Positions 35,312-43,928 of a DNA stretch of 64,000 nt are shown in pieces; positions within the stretch are counted from its first letter, which is position 1, and each line of letters begins with the position of its first letter. Both the position numbers and the translations under genes were made by a program. Origin of the DNA: Palsa-360 sp963710315 (GTDB taxonomy: Bacteria; Acidobacteriota; Terriglobia; Acidiferrales; UBA7541); contig CAVPZW010000009.1 in NCBI GenBank assembly GCA_963710315.1, forward strand, positions 372,001 through 436,000. Direction: 5' to 3'. The notes beneath the pieces are model-generated. The model did no database searches and was not told the DNA's origin. It saw only the letters and a list, made by a program, of their open reading frames with translations.

Positions 35312-36862
35312 ATGTCCACGAACCCTGATGGTGCGCTTGTGCAGGGAGCACTCGTAAGCGTGGTTGGAAGTGGAACCATGGGAGCGGGCATCGCGCAAGT
35401 GGCTGCGCTGGCCGGACATCCCGTGGCCTTGTATGACACGCGGACTGAAGCGGCGCCGAAAGCGATTCAAGGCATCCTGCAAAGTCTCGGCAAACTGGTC
35501 TCGAAACAAAAACTTTCATCGGAGGCGGCTGAAAGCGCGTCTTCGCGATTGCGTGCAGTATCGAGTCTGAACGATCTCCAGGGATCGGGAATTGTGATTG
35601 AAGCTGTCGTTGAGGATCTCGAAGTCAAACGGCGGCTATTCGCGGAGCTTGAAAACATCGTGGACGCGAAGTGTCTTCTCTGCACGAATACTTCCTCGTT
35701 GTCCGTGACAGAGATTGCGGCGACGCTCAAGGCGCCGGAGCGGCTGGTGGGAATGCACTTCTTCAATCCGGTGCCTTTGATGGAATTAGTGGAAGTGATT
35801 GGCGGGATGGCAAGCGATCCGGAATTCCTGGCAACCGTTCATGCAACGGCCGCAGCCTGGGGCAAAACTCCTGTCTATACCAAGTCGTCGCCCGGATTCA
35901 TCGTCAATCGTGTCGCGCGGCCCTATTACGGGGAGGCATTGCTTCTGCTGGCCGAGCAAGCGGCCAGCCCCGCTACGATCGACGCGGTGATGCGGGAGGC
36001 GGGCGGCTTTCGAATGGGTCCCTTCGAACTCATGGACCTCATTGGACTGGACATCAGTTTTGCCGTGAGTCAATCGATATTCAATGCCTACTTTGGCGAT
36101 CCACGTTACCGGCCCTCGCTGATTCAGCAGGAGATGGTTCACGCCGGGTTTCTCGGCAGGAAAACGAAACGCGGATTTTACGAATACGGCGAAAACGCTG
36201 CCGTCCCAACGCCGAATAGCGAACCGCCGGCGCAGAAGCCGGGACAGGTGACGCTCTTCTCTTCGGGAACTCTGGCGGAATCTTTAGCCAAACGTCTGCC
36301 TGCTTCTGAAGTGAAGATTACCCTCGCGCCAGCGGATCATGAAAATACCGCCGAAGTGGGAGGCGCAATCCTAGCCGTTACCGATGGACGCAGCGCAACG
36401 CAGAGGGCGCATGAAAGCGGTCATCGAAATTTTGTGGTCGTCGATTTGGCCCTCGACTACCTGAAGGCCACGCGCCTGGCAATCACCAAGGCGAGCGCGT
36501 GCGACGAGCAAGCGTACCTCTCGGCGGTGGGACTGTTGCAAGCCGCGGGATACGCGGTGTCCCTCCTGAGAGATGTGCCCGGAGTCGCCGTGATGCGGAG
36601 CGTTGCCATGCTGATCAACGAAGCTGCCGATGCCGTGCACCAGGGCATCGCGACGGTCGCGGACGTGGACACAGCCATGCGCAAGGGAGTCAACTATCCG
36701 CGGGGGCCATTGGCTTGGGGGGATGAGTTGGGGATCGAGAACATTCAAAAAGTCCTCACGAATTTAGGCGTCCATTACGGCGGAGGCCGCTACCGCGTTT
36801 CACCGGGCATCCGCCAACTGGCGTGGAGCGGCGGCGCATTTTGGGACGCTCCGGGCGACTGA
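35312..36862 (+). CDS. 3-hydroxyacyl-CoA dehydrogenase (PaaH/FadB-C type)
   Basis: The 516-residue protein starts with the NAD motif VVGSGTMGAGIAQVAALAGH (residues about 12-31). The HCDH signature GMHFFNPVPLMELVEVI (about 148) carries the catalytic His. Two C-terminal helical domains follow, the second with GVAVMRSVAMLINEAADAV and GVNYPRGPLAWGDELG. This two-C-domain layout matches PaaH. It oxidises a 3-hydroxyacyl-CoA such as 3-hydroxyadipyl- or 3-hydroxypimelyl-CoA after ring opening. It is divergent from hcrCAB and shares the CRP/FNR-type sites. Confidence 0.9.
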   Translation: MSTNPDGALVQGALVSVVGSGTMGAGIAQVAALAGHPVALYDTRTEAAPKAIQGILQSLGKLVSKQKLSSEAAESASSRLRAVSSLNDLQGSGIVIEAVVEDLEVKRRLFAELENIVDAKCLLCTNTSSLSVTEIAATLKAPERLVGMHFFNPVPLMELVEVIGGMASDPEFLATVHATAAAWGKTPVYTKSSPGFIVNRVARPYYGEALLLLAEQAASPATIDAVMREAGGFRMGPFELMDLIGLDISFAVSQSIFNAYFGDPRYRPSLIQQEMVHAGFLGRKTKRGFYEYGENAAVPTPNSEPPAQKPGQVTLFSSGTLAESLAKRLPASEVKITLAPADHENTAEVGGAILAVTDGRSATQRAHESGHRNFVVVDLALDYLKATRLAITKASACDEQAYLSAVGLLQAAGYAVSLLRDVPGVAVMRSVAMLINEAADAVHQGIATVADVDTAMRKGVNYPRGPLAWGDELGIENIQKVLTNLGVHYGGGRYRVSPGIRQLAWSGGAFWDAPGD

Positions 36863-36869
36863 ATTTCAT

Positions 36870-36902
36870 TTGACGCCTTATATCGTATTATAGTACTGTA
36901 AT
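36870..36902 (+). promoter_or_regulatory. ric promoter with palindromic operator overlapping -10
   Basis: TTGACG (36870-36875) is a -35 candidate and TACTGT (36894-36899) lies 18 bp downstream. The palindrome ATTATAGTACTGTAAT (36887-36902, seven of eight pairs matched) covers the -10, a repressor-type position. A related sequence precedes bcrC at 39569. Confidence 0.55.
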
Positions 36903-36921
36903 GCGTATTATGGAGGCTTTC

Positions 36922-37677
36922 ATGAGCAGCTCGCCAAGCGCCCCGGAACGCGGCAATCAAACTCCCATCAACCTCAATGCCCCCGTGCGCGATTTCGTCC
37001 TTGCAAAGCCCGCGGCTGCGCGCGTCCTGGAATCCTTCGGCATCGACTACTGCTGCGGCGGCAGCCAGACTCTTGCCCAGGCCTGCCGCGCCGCAAATCG
37101 GCCGGCGGAAGAAGTCTGCGCGGCGTTTCGCAACCTGGATTCCCTTCCTCCGGAAAAGGATTGGAGCCATGCGCCGCTTGCGGAGCTGGCCCAGCACATC
37201 GTGGACCGGCATCACTCGTTCACCCGGGCGGAGCTGGCGCGAATTACAAGCCTGATCGCAAAAGTGATTTCCGCGCACGGCGCAAACCATCCGGAACTCG
37301 TCCGCCTGCAATCGATTTTCGCTGGATTATGCGAAGAATTAACCATGCATATGATGAAGGAAGAGAACATTCTCTTCCCATATATAGCCGCCATGGAAGA
37401 AGCCGCTCGAATCAAGCGCCGTCCTCCGGCAGCCATGTTCGGAACCGTGCAGAATCCAGTGGCGTCCATGATGATGGAGCATGAAGCATCAGCCCAAGCG
37501 CTCGACAAAATGCGCGAGATGACCGGAAATTACGCGGTGCCGCCCGATGGCTGCGAAAGTTATCGAGCGCTCTATCAGGCCATACCCGCGCTTGCCGCCG
37601 ATCTGCATCAGCATATTCATCTCGAAAACAATATTTTATTTCCACGATCGGTGGAACTTGAAAATAATTTTGCCTGA
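36922..37677 (+). CDS. Iron-sulfur cluster repair di-iron protein (Ric/ScdA/YtfE family)
   Basis: The ATG at 36922 has GGAGG 5 nt upstream; 251 residues. The N-terminal DUF542 part has the conserved GIDYCCGG (Cys44-Cys45). A hemerythrin-like domain follows with iron-ligand histidines in IVDRHHSFT, MHMMKEENILFPYI, MMMEHEASAQ and LHQHIHLENNILFP. Family proteins repair Fe-S clusters damaged by NO or oxygen. Here it would protect the many Fe-S subunits of HcrBC and Bcr. The promoter palindrome suggests control with bcr, probably by the nearby Rrf2 protein. Confidence 0.92.
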   Translation: MSSSPSAPERGNQTPINLNAPVRDFVLAKPAAARVLESFGIDYCCGGSQTLAQACRAANRPAEEVCAAFRNLDSLPPEKDWSHAPLAELAQHIVDRHHSFTRAELARITSLIAKVISAHGANHPELVRLQSIFAGLCEELTMHMMKEENILFPYIAAMEEAARIKRRPPAAMFGTVQNPVASMMMEHEASAQALDKMREMTGNYAVPPDGCESYRALYQAIPALAADLHQHIHLENNILFPRSVELENNFA

Positions 37678-37737
37678 TTGATATACCAGCACGGAAAAAG
37701 CATTCCGCACGTCATCCGCGATTCAGGGGAGAGACAA

Positions 37738-38205
37738 ATGGAAAATGCGGCAAGCAAGGAAAAAACGGCACAACCGGAAATTGTGGGGCCTAATGTAGAA
37801 GAAGTTCTTCGGATCATGGATGTGATGGAGAAGGCGTGGAGCGATAAAAACCTCCCGGAATTATTCAGCCACTATTGGCACAATGACGGCTTCGTCCTGT
37901 TTACTTCGCGCGGCGCTTATTATGGCTGGGTGGCGGCAAAAGAAATGTTGGAAAGATATTTTGACAATCTGGAAGAGATCAGCCTGAAATTTGGCCCTCG
38001 CAAGGCAAGGGTTTTCGGAGATGTGGCCACCGTTGTGTATGAGTGGCGCAGCGACGGAAGATCCAAACTGAACGGCGCGCGACTTCTGCGGGAAGGCTAT
38101 GGAACAGATGTGTTTCTGCGGGACAAGGGAACCTGGAAGCTATATCACAACCATGCTTCCCTGGCGCCTCCAGATACCAGCCACATGCAGGATCATCCCT
38201 GGTAA
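37738..38205 (+). CDS. SnoaL/NTF2-like (DUF4440-type) protein
   Basis: The ATG at 37738 follows GGGGAGAGACAA; 155 residues. The NTF2-like cone fold pattern is recognisable in VLRIMDVMEKAWSDKNLPELFSHYW, ITSRGAYYGWVAAKEMLERYF-type helices and DVATVVYEWRSDG. The tail TWKLYHNHASLAPPD is typical of SnoaL-like or ketosteroid-isomerase-like proteins. No function can be assigned. It lies 60 bp after ric and may share its transcript. Confidence 0.7.
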   Translation: MENAASKEKTAQPEIVGPNVEEVLRIMDVMEKAWSDKNLPELFSHYWHNDGFVLFTSRGAYYGWVAAKEMLERYFDNLEEISLKFGPRKARVFGDVATVVYEWRSDGRSKLNGARLLREGYGTDVFLRDKGTWKLYHNHASLAPPDTSHMQDHPW

Positions 38206-38433
38206 ACGCGCATGATGCGTATTCCTGACAGCAAGGGGCGCGCGGGACGCGCTCGCCTGCCCTCTCTCATTTGGAGTTTTTGCCGTCCATCTTCCGATGA
38301 TTCCCCTTTCGCTTGTCGACCGGCGTGGCAGGCGCTGAGCGCAAAAACTCCGGGAGAGCTTGCATATTGCACAAAGCAGCACTAAATTACTTCTTTCTTG
38401 CAGCCAGGGCACTGGACTCCAATTTAGGCGGCC

Positions 38434-38904
38434 ATGACAGCTACTTCCATTTCCGGGAATGCGCACGCGATACAAATCCGTCCAGCGACCAACTCGGATC
38501 TTTTGGGCTTGATTGCTCTCGATAAAGAAGTCACGGGCCTCGCCAAACGGAAATATTGGAAGGATACGTTTGCTCGTTATGGCGTGCGGCGCGGATCGCC
38601 GCAATATCTTCTAGTGGCCGCGCATCGCGGGCGTATTGAAGGATTTATTGTGGGCGAAGTACGCGCATGGGAATTCGGCGAGCCACCTTGCGGCTGGATT
38701 TTTGCGGTGCAAGTGCGATCCAAAACTCGCCTGAAAGGCGTAGGCACACAACTCTTCGAAGCTCTGTGCGAAGCCTTTCGGCGAGCTGGCGTCAAGAAAG
38801 TGCGCACGCTGACGGCGCGCAATAATCAACTAGTGCTCTCTTTTTTCCGCAGCCAGGGAATGATGGCCGGGCCTTTTATCGAACTCGAAGCGCCGCTCGA
38901 CTGA
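38434..38904 (+). CDS. GNAT-family N-acetyltransferase
   Basis: The 156-residue protein has the GNAT acetyl-CoA motif, with QVRSKTRLKGVGTQLFEALCEAF as motif A (R/Q-x-x-G-x-G/A variant RLKGVG). Motif B is LTARNNQLVLSFFRSQGMMAG. The acceptor is unknown. GNAT enzymes can acetylate acyl-CoA ligases, as in Rhodopseudomonas Pat/benzoate ligase control, which is a speculative link to the island. It precedes the Rrf2 gene by 23 bp. Confidence 0.85.
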   Translation: MTATSISGNAHAIQIRPATNSDLLGLIALDKEVTGLAKRKYWKDTFARYGVRRGSPQYLLVAAHRGRIEGFIVGEVRAWEFGEPPCGWIFAVQVRSKTRLKGVGTQLFEALCEAFRRAGVKKVRTLTARNNQLVLSFFRSQGMMAGPFIELEAPLD

Positions 38905-38927
38905 GCCTAATTCAAAGGCGGAATCTC

Positions 38928-39392
38928 ATGAAATTACAAAAGTCGAGTACCTTTGCGATCTATGCCGTGTTGGAGCTTGCCGCGAATCCGGCCAGCCAAC
39001 TTTCGGGAACTGAAATCGCGGACAAATACGGCATTTCGGCGCACCATCTTGCGAAAGTTTTGCGCGATCTGGGACGCGCGGGGATCGTGGAAGCCGTGCG
39101 CGGCGTTGGCGGTGGCTATCGCCTGGCCATGAATCCGAAGCGGCTGACACTGCTCAACATCATCCAAATCTTCGAACCTATCGGGTCACCAAGCGCCGCG
39201 AAGAACGATCCCGAATTGGCCACCGATGTGGGCTGCGCGCTACGCATGGTGCTCGACGAATTGGACGACCATGCGGTTGCGACGTTTCAGTCCATCACGA
39301 TTTCGACCCTGTTGAAGATCGTGGTGCGCCGGCCGTGGGCCGCCACGCCGCATTCCTCAAAGCCTTCCGGGAAACGCGCGTCCCGCACCTGA
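38928..39392 (+). CDS. Rrf2-family transcriptional regulator with a single cysteine
   Basis: The 154-residue protein has the Rrf2 winged helix (SSTFAIYAVLELAANP, LSGTEIADKYGISAHHLAKVLRDLGRAGIVEAVRGVGGGYRLA). Cluster-binding members (IscR, NsrR) use three cysteines in the 92-107 region. Here only Cys103 remains, at the third position, so a classical 3-Cys cluster site is absent. It lies between ric and bcr, whose promoters share a palindrome, and is the best candidate to bind it. The effector is unknown: redox, NO or a ligand are all possible. Confidence 0.88.
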   Translation: MKLQKSSTFAIYAVLELAANPASQLSGTEIADKYGISAHHLAKVLRDLGRAGIVEAVRGVGGGYRLAMNPKRLTLLNIIQIFEPIGSPSAAKNDPELATDVGCALRMVLDELDDHAVATFQSITISTLLKIVVRRPWAATPHSSKPSGKRASRT

Positions 39393-39568
39393 TTCGGGGC
39401 CCCTCCTGCTTTTTTCTCGCGACGAAAACGAATTTTCCGCGCAACGGAAAATCTTGATTGAATTCCACTGTTTTCGTGGCGCGGGCTTCAGCCTGCGGCG
39501 GTTCGTCCTTGCAGGACTGCAATCCGCGGGGTGAAGCGCGCGTTATCAAGGCTACGCCCGATTACGGT

Positions 39569-39617
39569 ATTGTAGTACCAGAATAGTGTTGACAACGCCC
39601 CGCCGGGCGCATACCAT
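39569..39617 (+). promoter_or_regulatory. bcr operon promoter with upstream palindromic site
   Basis: ATTGTAGTACCAGAAT (39569-39584) matches the ric palindrome at 11 of 16 positions. It is followed 4 bp later by a perfect -35 TTGACA (39589-39594) and, after 17 bp, by TACCAT (39612-39617). The site lies just upstream of -35, an activator-type position, unlike at ric. Confidence 0.55.
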
Positions 39618-39670
39618 TCCGTCTATGCAAGGGCGGCGCGGGTATCTGGCGCCGCAAGGAAGGGGACATC

Positions 39671-40852
39671 GTGGCCACCACTCCCGCTCCAGAGGCTTCC
39701 AAGCTGACCGCCATTTTCGACTCCTGCCGGGAAATCGCCCAGGACGTGGAATTTAACGCCGCCAAGCAATGGCTGCAGCAAAACCCCGGGAAAAAAGCCA
39801 TCGGCTGTTTTCCGATTTATTGTCCCGTCGAATTAATCCATGCCTCCGGAATGCTGCCGGTCGGAATTTTCGGCGGCGGCAATCAAATTGAAATCAGTTA
39901 CGCCGACTCGCGATTCCAGTCTTTTGTTTGCTCGATCGTAAAGAGCACGCTGGAACTGGGGCTCACCAAACGCCTGGAATTTCTGGATGGGATGCTGTTC
40001 CATTCGATTTGCGATCCCGCGCGCAATCTGGCCAGCGTGTTTCAGAGAAACTTTCCAAGCATGTTCGTGGATTACATTCACTTCCCCCAAAATTTCGCCT
40101 CACCTTTGGCAAGAAAATACCTGGAAACCGAATATCGAAGGATTCTGGACCACCTCCAACAGCGGTCGGGGTGCGCACCCACTTCCGAAGATCTGAACCG
40201 CAGCATCGCCCTTTACAACCGCATTCGTTCCAGCTTGCGCGAGATTTACCGGATCAGGACCGAGACGCCACATCTGATTTCCGCGGCGGAATCTTTCGTA
40301 CTGACGCGGGCGGGAACGCTGATGGCACCGGAACGGTTTGTGGAGATTCTCGGTCAAGTTTTGGCGGAACTTCCCGGGCGCCCTTCCCTGCCCAAAGACA
40401 GGATTCGCGTGATCCTGGAAGGTTCGTTCTGCGAACTTCCCCCGGTGGAGTTGATCGAAACTTTGGAAGCGGCGGGATGCTACATCCTGGATGACGATTT
40501 CCTGCGTGGATCGAGATGGTTTACCGAGGATGTACCCATCCAGGACAATCCGCTCCTGGCATTGGCGGAAAGTTATTCGGAACGCGCTTACTATTCCGGC
40601 ACCAAACACGACACTCGCGAGGTGAAGGCGGCTCACCTAATGCACCTAGTCAAGGAGAAAAAGGCGGATGCGGTTGTTTTTCAGGCCGCCAAGTTTTGCG
40701 AGCCGGCCTTGTTCGATTACGCCTTATATCGCAAGACCCTGGACGACGCGAAAATCCCCCACTTGCTTTTGGAATTTGAGGAAAAGACTTGGATTTTCGA
40801 TCGCGCCCGTTCCGAAGTAGAAACATTCGTGGAATCGCTTTTGTTCGACTAA
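39671..40852 (+). CDS. bcrC: Benzoyl-CoA reductase subunit C (BcrC/BzdN-like)
   Basis: A GTG start follows GGAAGGGG. The 393-residue protein belongs to the 2-hydroxyacyl-CoA dehydratase/benzoyl-CoA reductase family. Cluster-ligand cysteines sit in IGCFPIYCPVELIHASGMLP (residues about 43-62), LFHSICDPARNLAS and FQAAKFCEPALFDYAL. With BcrB it forms the 4Fe-4S active-site module that reduces benzoyl-CoA to cyclohexa-1,5-diene-1-carboxyl-CoA. 2-Hydroxyglutaryl-CoA dehydratase is the family alternative, but two separate ATPase genes and the neighbouring hcr genes support Bcr. Confidence 0.9.
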   Translation: MATTPAPEASKLTAIFDSCREIAQDVEFNAAKQWLQQNPGKKAIGCFPIYCPVELIHASGMLPVGIFGGGNQIEISYADSRFQSFVCSIVKSTLELGLTKRLEFLDGMLFHSICDPARNLASVFQRNFPSMFVDYIHFPQNFASPLARKYLETEYRRILDHLQQRSGCAPTSEDLNRSIALYNRIRSSLREIYRIRTETPHLISAAESFVLTRAGTLMAPERFVEILGQVLAELPGRPSLPKDRIRVILEGSFCELPPVELIETLEAAGCYILDDDFLRGSRWFTEDVPIQDNPLLALAESYSERAYYSGTKHDTREVKAAHLMHLVKEKKADAVVFQAAKFCEPALFDYALYRKTLDDAKIPHLLLEFEEKTWIFDRARSEVETFVESLLFD

Positions 40853-40876
40853 GAGATCGATTCAAGGAGCTCAATC

Positions 40877-42151
40877 ATGGCACAAGGGGCAGCGAAATCC
40901 GATTATCAGGGGCACATCCACAATCTTCAGAAAGATATGATTGGCCGCTACTACGCTAGCCTGACCACGGCGGCGGAAGGCAAGGGAAACAAGGCCGTCT
41001 ATATGCTGATCAGCGGCAATCCCGTCGAGTTGATTCTGGCTTTTGACATGATCCCGGTCTATCCGGAGGTCAACGCCCTGCAGTTGGCGGTGAAAAAGCA
41101 ATCGTTGCCTCTGATCCTTGCGGCGGAGGAACTTGGCTACTCCACCGACAACTGCGCGTACGTCAAGGCCGACGTGGGAATGTATTTTGCGGGGCGCAAG
41201 ACGCCTTTCGCCACAATTCCTCAGCCCGATCTGCTTTTGTGCAACTACGTCGGCTGCAACGTCTACCTGCAATGGTTCGAGCACCTGGCCGAGTACTCCA
41301 AGGCCCCGCTTTACAACCTGGACGTACCGTTTTTCCGCACGGAGACTGCCGACCCTTCCGAAGAAGACGTGAGCTACGTGGTCAAGCAGCTCGAGGAACT
41401 GGTCGTCGTGCTCGAACGCATGACCGGGAAGAGCCTCGATTACAAGAAATTGCAGCGAATCATGGAGCTTTCCAGTCAGACGGGAGCGCTCTGGTCGGAC
41501 ATCAAGCGGCTCACGATGGAACGCCCCGCTCCCTATGACGCCTATTTCGATTCCGTCATGATGATGGCTCCGCTCTACTGCCTGCGCGGCACCGAGGACG
41601 GGCTCTGGTTTTTCCAGGAAGCATATAAGGAGATGAAGAAGCGGGCGGATAACCATGAGGGGCCATTGCCGGAAGAAAAGTTCCGTGTCGTGATGGAGGG
41701 TCCTCCACCGTGGCCCTTTCTGCGGCAGTTCCGCGACATGTTCAGCCGTTGGGGAGCGGTGGCCGTGGCGTCAACGTACTCGACGGTCGGAGGAATTTGG
41801 GAATTCGGCTTCCGGCACGACCCGCAGCGGCCGCTCGAGAGCATCGCTCGCCACATGTTGCAATGGAACGTGACGAACCGGAATTTTCTGCAGCGGTACA
41901 AGCAAATCAAGGACTACGTGGAAGACTGGAAAGCCGACGCGCTGGTCATACATTCGGTGAAGAGCTGCAGGCTGTTTTCAGCCGGACAAGGGGACATGAG
42001 GGAGTACTTTACGAAGGAGTTGAATGTGCCCACTCTCTTGATTGAGTCCGACCTGGAGGATCCGCGGTATTTTTCCGAAGCCCAGTTGCGAAACCGTGTG
42101 GACGCCTTCTTCGAGTCCCTGGAGCACCAAAGGATGATGGTCAAAAAGTAG
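40877..42151 (+). CDS. bcrB: Benzoyl-CoA reductase subunit B (BcrB/BzdO-like)
   Basis: The ATG follows AAGGAGCTCAATC, 24 bp after bcrC; 424 residues. Family motifs are SGNPVELILAFDMIPVYPEVNAL (residues about 40-62), LLCNYVGCNVYLQWFEHLAEYS with two candidate ligand cysteines, RVVMEGPPPWPFLRQFRDMF, and VIHSVKSCRLFSAGQGDMREYF. It pairs with BcrC to hold the catalytic 4Fe-4S clusters and the benzoyl-CoA site. The enzyme is oxygen-sensitive in known organisms. Confidence 0.9.
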   Translation: MAQGAAKSDYQGHIHNLQKDMIGRYYASLTTAAEGKGNKAVYMLISGNPVELILAFDMIPVYPEVNALQLAVKKQSLPLILAAEELGYSTDNCAYVKADVGMYFAGRKTPFATIPQPDLLLCNYVGCNVYLQWFEHLAEYSKAPLYNLDVPFFRTETADPSEEDVSYVVKQLEELVVVLERMTGKSLDYKKLQRIMELSSQTGALWSDIKRLTMERPAPYDAYFDSVMMMAPLYCLRGTEDGLWFFQEAYKEMKKRADNHEGPLPEEKFRVVMEGPPPWPFLRQFRDMFSRWGAVAVASTYSTVGGIWEFGFRHDPQRPLESIARHMLQWNVTNRNFLQRYKQIKDYVEDWKADALVIHSVKSCRLFSAGQGDMREYFTKELNVPTLLIESDLEDPRYFSEAQLRNRVDAFFESLEHQRMMVKK

Positions 42152-42207
42152 GAAGCCGCATGTCATGGACGTATCGTCGTGAGGAGAACAAAGAAAGGCA
42201 GGGCGAG

Positions 42208-43077
42208 ATGATTTACGGAGCCGGAGTGGATGTCGGGTCAACGCAGACGAAAGCGATTATTTTGTCCGAGGACCGCAAGATCGTGGGCCGCAGCTTGATC
42301 AACACGGGAGCCAACGTGACGATGGCGGCTGAGCGCGCGTTCAAGGAAGCGGCGGCGTCCGCCGGAATCGCTCCTGAAAAGGTCGATTACATCGTGGGGA
42401 CCGGTTACGGGCGTTACAAGGTAAATTTCGGCCAGGCGCAGATTACAGAGATCTCCTGCCATGCGCGTGGGGCCAATCTTTTGTTCCCGAAGACGCGCAC
42501 GGTGATTGACATGGGAGGCCAGGATGCCAAGGGCATCCGGGTGGGCGAAGATGGTGAGGTCAAGGATTTCGTGATGAACGACAAGTGCGCGGCCGGCACC
42601 GGGCGCTTCCTTTCCAATTCCGCCGAAACCGTGGGCCTCACACTGGACGAAATTGGACCGATTTCGATGCAAGCAAAGAAGCCTGTGCGTCTCAGCACGG
42701 TCTGCGCGGTGTTTGTGGAGTCGGACATCATGTCGTATTTGGCGGAGGGCAAAACCGTGCCGGACATTCTGGGCGGCGTGCACAGCGCCATCGCGGCCCG
42801 CACTGTGGGCTTGGTGCGCAGAGTGGGCATCGAATCCGAAGTCACTTTCACGGGCGGGGTATCGCGGAACATCGGCATGGTGAAGGCCCTTGAGGAAAGA
42901 CTCGGCATGCCGGTCAATGTTTGCAGCGATTCACACTATATCGGCGCCATAGGCGCGGCAATTTTCGCTTTGGAGCGGGCGTTGGGCGGAAACAGCTCAG
43001 AGCATTCGGACAAGGTATCGCCGACAGTTTCTCAGCCAGGTAGCAGTTCAACGTTGAAAGTGATCGAATCACACTGA
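42208..43077 (+). CDS. bcrA: Benzoyl-CoA reductase ATPase (activator) subunit, BcrA/BzdQ-like
   Basis: The BadF/BadG/BcrA/BcrD ATPase fold (ASKHA) is shown by GVDVGSTQTKAIIL, VIDMGGQDAKGIRV, and the cluster-bridging cysteines in NDKCAAGTGRFL and STVCAVFVESDIMSYL. The ATG at 42208 starts the fold; an upstream ATG at 42160 with AGGA spacing would add 16 residues. At about 289 residues it is much shorter than Thauera BcrA or Rhodopseudomonas BadF (about 430) and resembles the Azoarcus Bzd type. It couples ATP hydrolysis to electron transfer from ferredoxin. Confidence 0.88.
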   Translation: MIYGAGVDVGSTQTKAIILSEDRKIVGRSLINTGANVTMAAERAFKEAAASAGIAPEKVDYIVGTGYGRYKVNFGQAQITEISCHARGANLLFPKTRTVIDMGGQDAKGIRVGEDGEVKDFVMNDKCAAGTGRFLSNSAETVGLTLDEIGPISMQAKKPVRLSTVCAVFVESDIMSYLAEGKTVPDILGGVHSAIAARTVGLVRRVGIESEVTFTGGVSRNIGMVKALEERLGMPVNVCSDSHYIGAIGAAIFALERALGGNSSEHSDKVSPTVSQPGSSSTLKVIESH

Positions 43078-43094
43078 AGCGATCGAGGTGGCCT

Positions 43095-43928
43095 ATGACT
43101 TATGTTGCGGGAATCGATATCGGATCCAGAAGCACGAAGGCAGTGCTCCTGGATGAATCACGGCAGGTCCGCGGAACCGGGATCGTGAAAACCCGGCCGG
43201 ACTTTCCCGGCGTCTCCAAGGAAGCCATGGAGCAAGCTCTGGCCGAGGCCGGCGGCCACCTGGATGACGTCAAGTATGTGGCCACGACCGGGCTTGGCCG
43301 GTACAACATCCCCTTCCGCAATCTCCAAATCACGGACATTACCTGCGCCGCACGAGGAGCGGAATTCCTTTTCCCCAAGACGGCCTGCGTCCTTGATGTG
43401 GGCGGACAAAGCACACGCGCCATTCGGCTGCGCGAAGGCGGAAAAGTAAAGGAATTCAAATCCAACGACAAGTGCGCGGCCGGTTCGGGAGGTTTTCTGG
43501 AGCGGGCCGCTCACTATCTGGAGATTCCTCTGGACCAGCTCGGCTCGCTTTCCATGGCTTCCGAGAAACCGACGATGATCAGCAGCGTGTGCGCGGTGCT
43601 GGCGGAATCGGAAATCATCAACTTGGTGAGCGACGGGCAAACCGTTGAGAACATCATCCGCGGCATCCACAATTCACTTGCCACGCGGTCCAAGGCGTTG
43701 CTTGCCCGAGTGGGACTCGAAAACGAAGTCACCTTCGTCGGCGGCGTGGCGCGCCAGAGCGGAATGGTGGCGTCCTTGCAAGAGGCCATCGGCCGTCAGG
43801 TGAACGTCAGCGATCAGCCGGCAATGGTCGCCGCGCTCGGCGCGGCCTTGCTTGGCTACCAGCGCTTGCAAAAACTCGGCGGTATCGCTAATCAGGACCA
43901 GGATCGTGATCTTTGTAACTTCGGTTAG
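43095..43928 (+). CDS. bcrD: Benzoyl-CoA reductase ATPase subunit, BcrD/BzdP-like
   Basis: The ATG follows GAGGTGGCCT, 17 bp after the previous gene; 277 residues. It is a second BadF/BcrA-family ATPase with GIDIGSRSTKAVLLDE, VLDVGGQSTRAIRL, bridging cysteines in NDKCAAGSGGFLERA and SSVCAVLAESEIIN, and the C-terminal EVTFVGGVARQSGMV. With the preceding subunit it forms the heterodimeric 4Fe-4S activator. No dedicated ferredoxin gene or ferredoxin-reducing oxidoreductase follows in the operon. Confidence 0.9.
   Translation: MTYVAGIDIGSRSTKAVLLDESRQVRGTGIVKTRPDFPGVSKEAMEQALAEAGGHLDDVKYVATTGLGRYNIPFRNLQITDITCAARGAEFLFPKTACVLDVGGQSTRAIRLREGGKVKEFKSNDKCAAGSGGFLERAAHYLEIPLDQLGSLSMASEKPTMISSVCAVLAESEIINLVSDGQTVENIIRGIHNSLATRSKALLARVGLENEVTFVGGVARQSGMVASLQEAIGRQVNVSDQPAMVAALGAALLGYQRLQKLGGIANQDQDRDLCNFG

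Noticed and set aside
39671..43928. Reading the bcr genes as 2-hydroxyglutaryl-CoA dehydratase plus activator
   Set aside because: That system has one activator gene. Two distinct ATPase genes in the order C-B-A-D and nearby hcrCAB favour benzoyl-CoA reductase, though only a tree would settle it.
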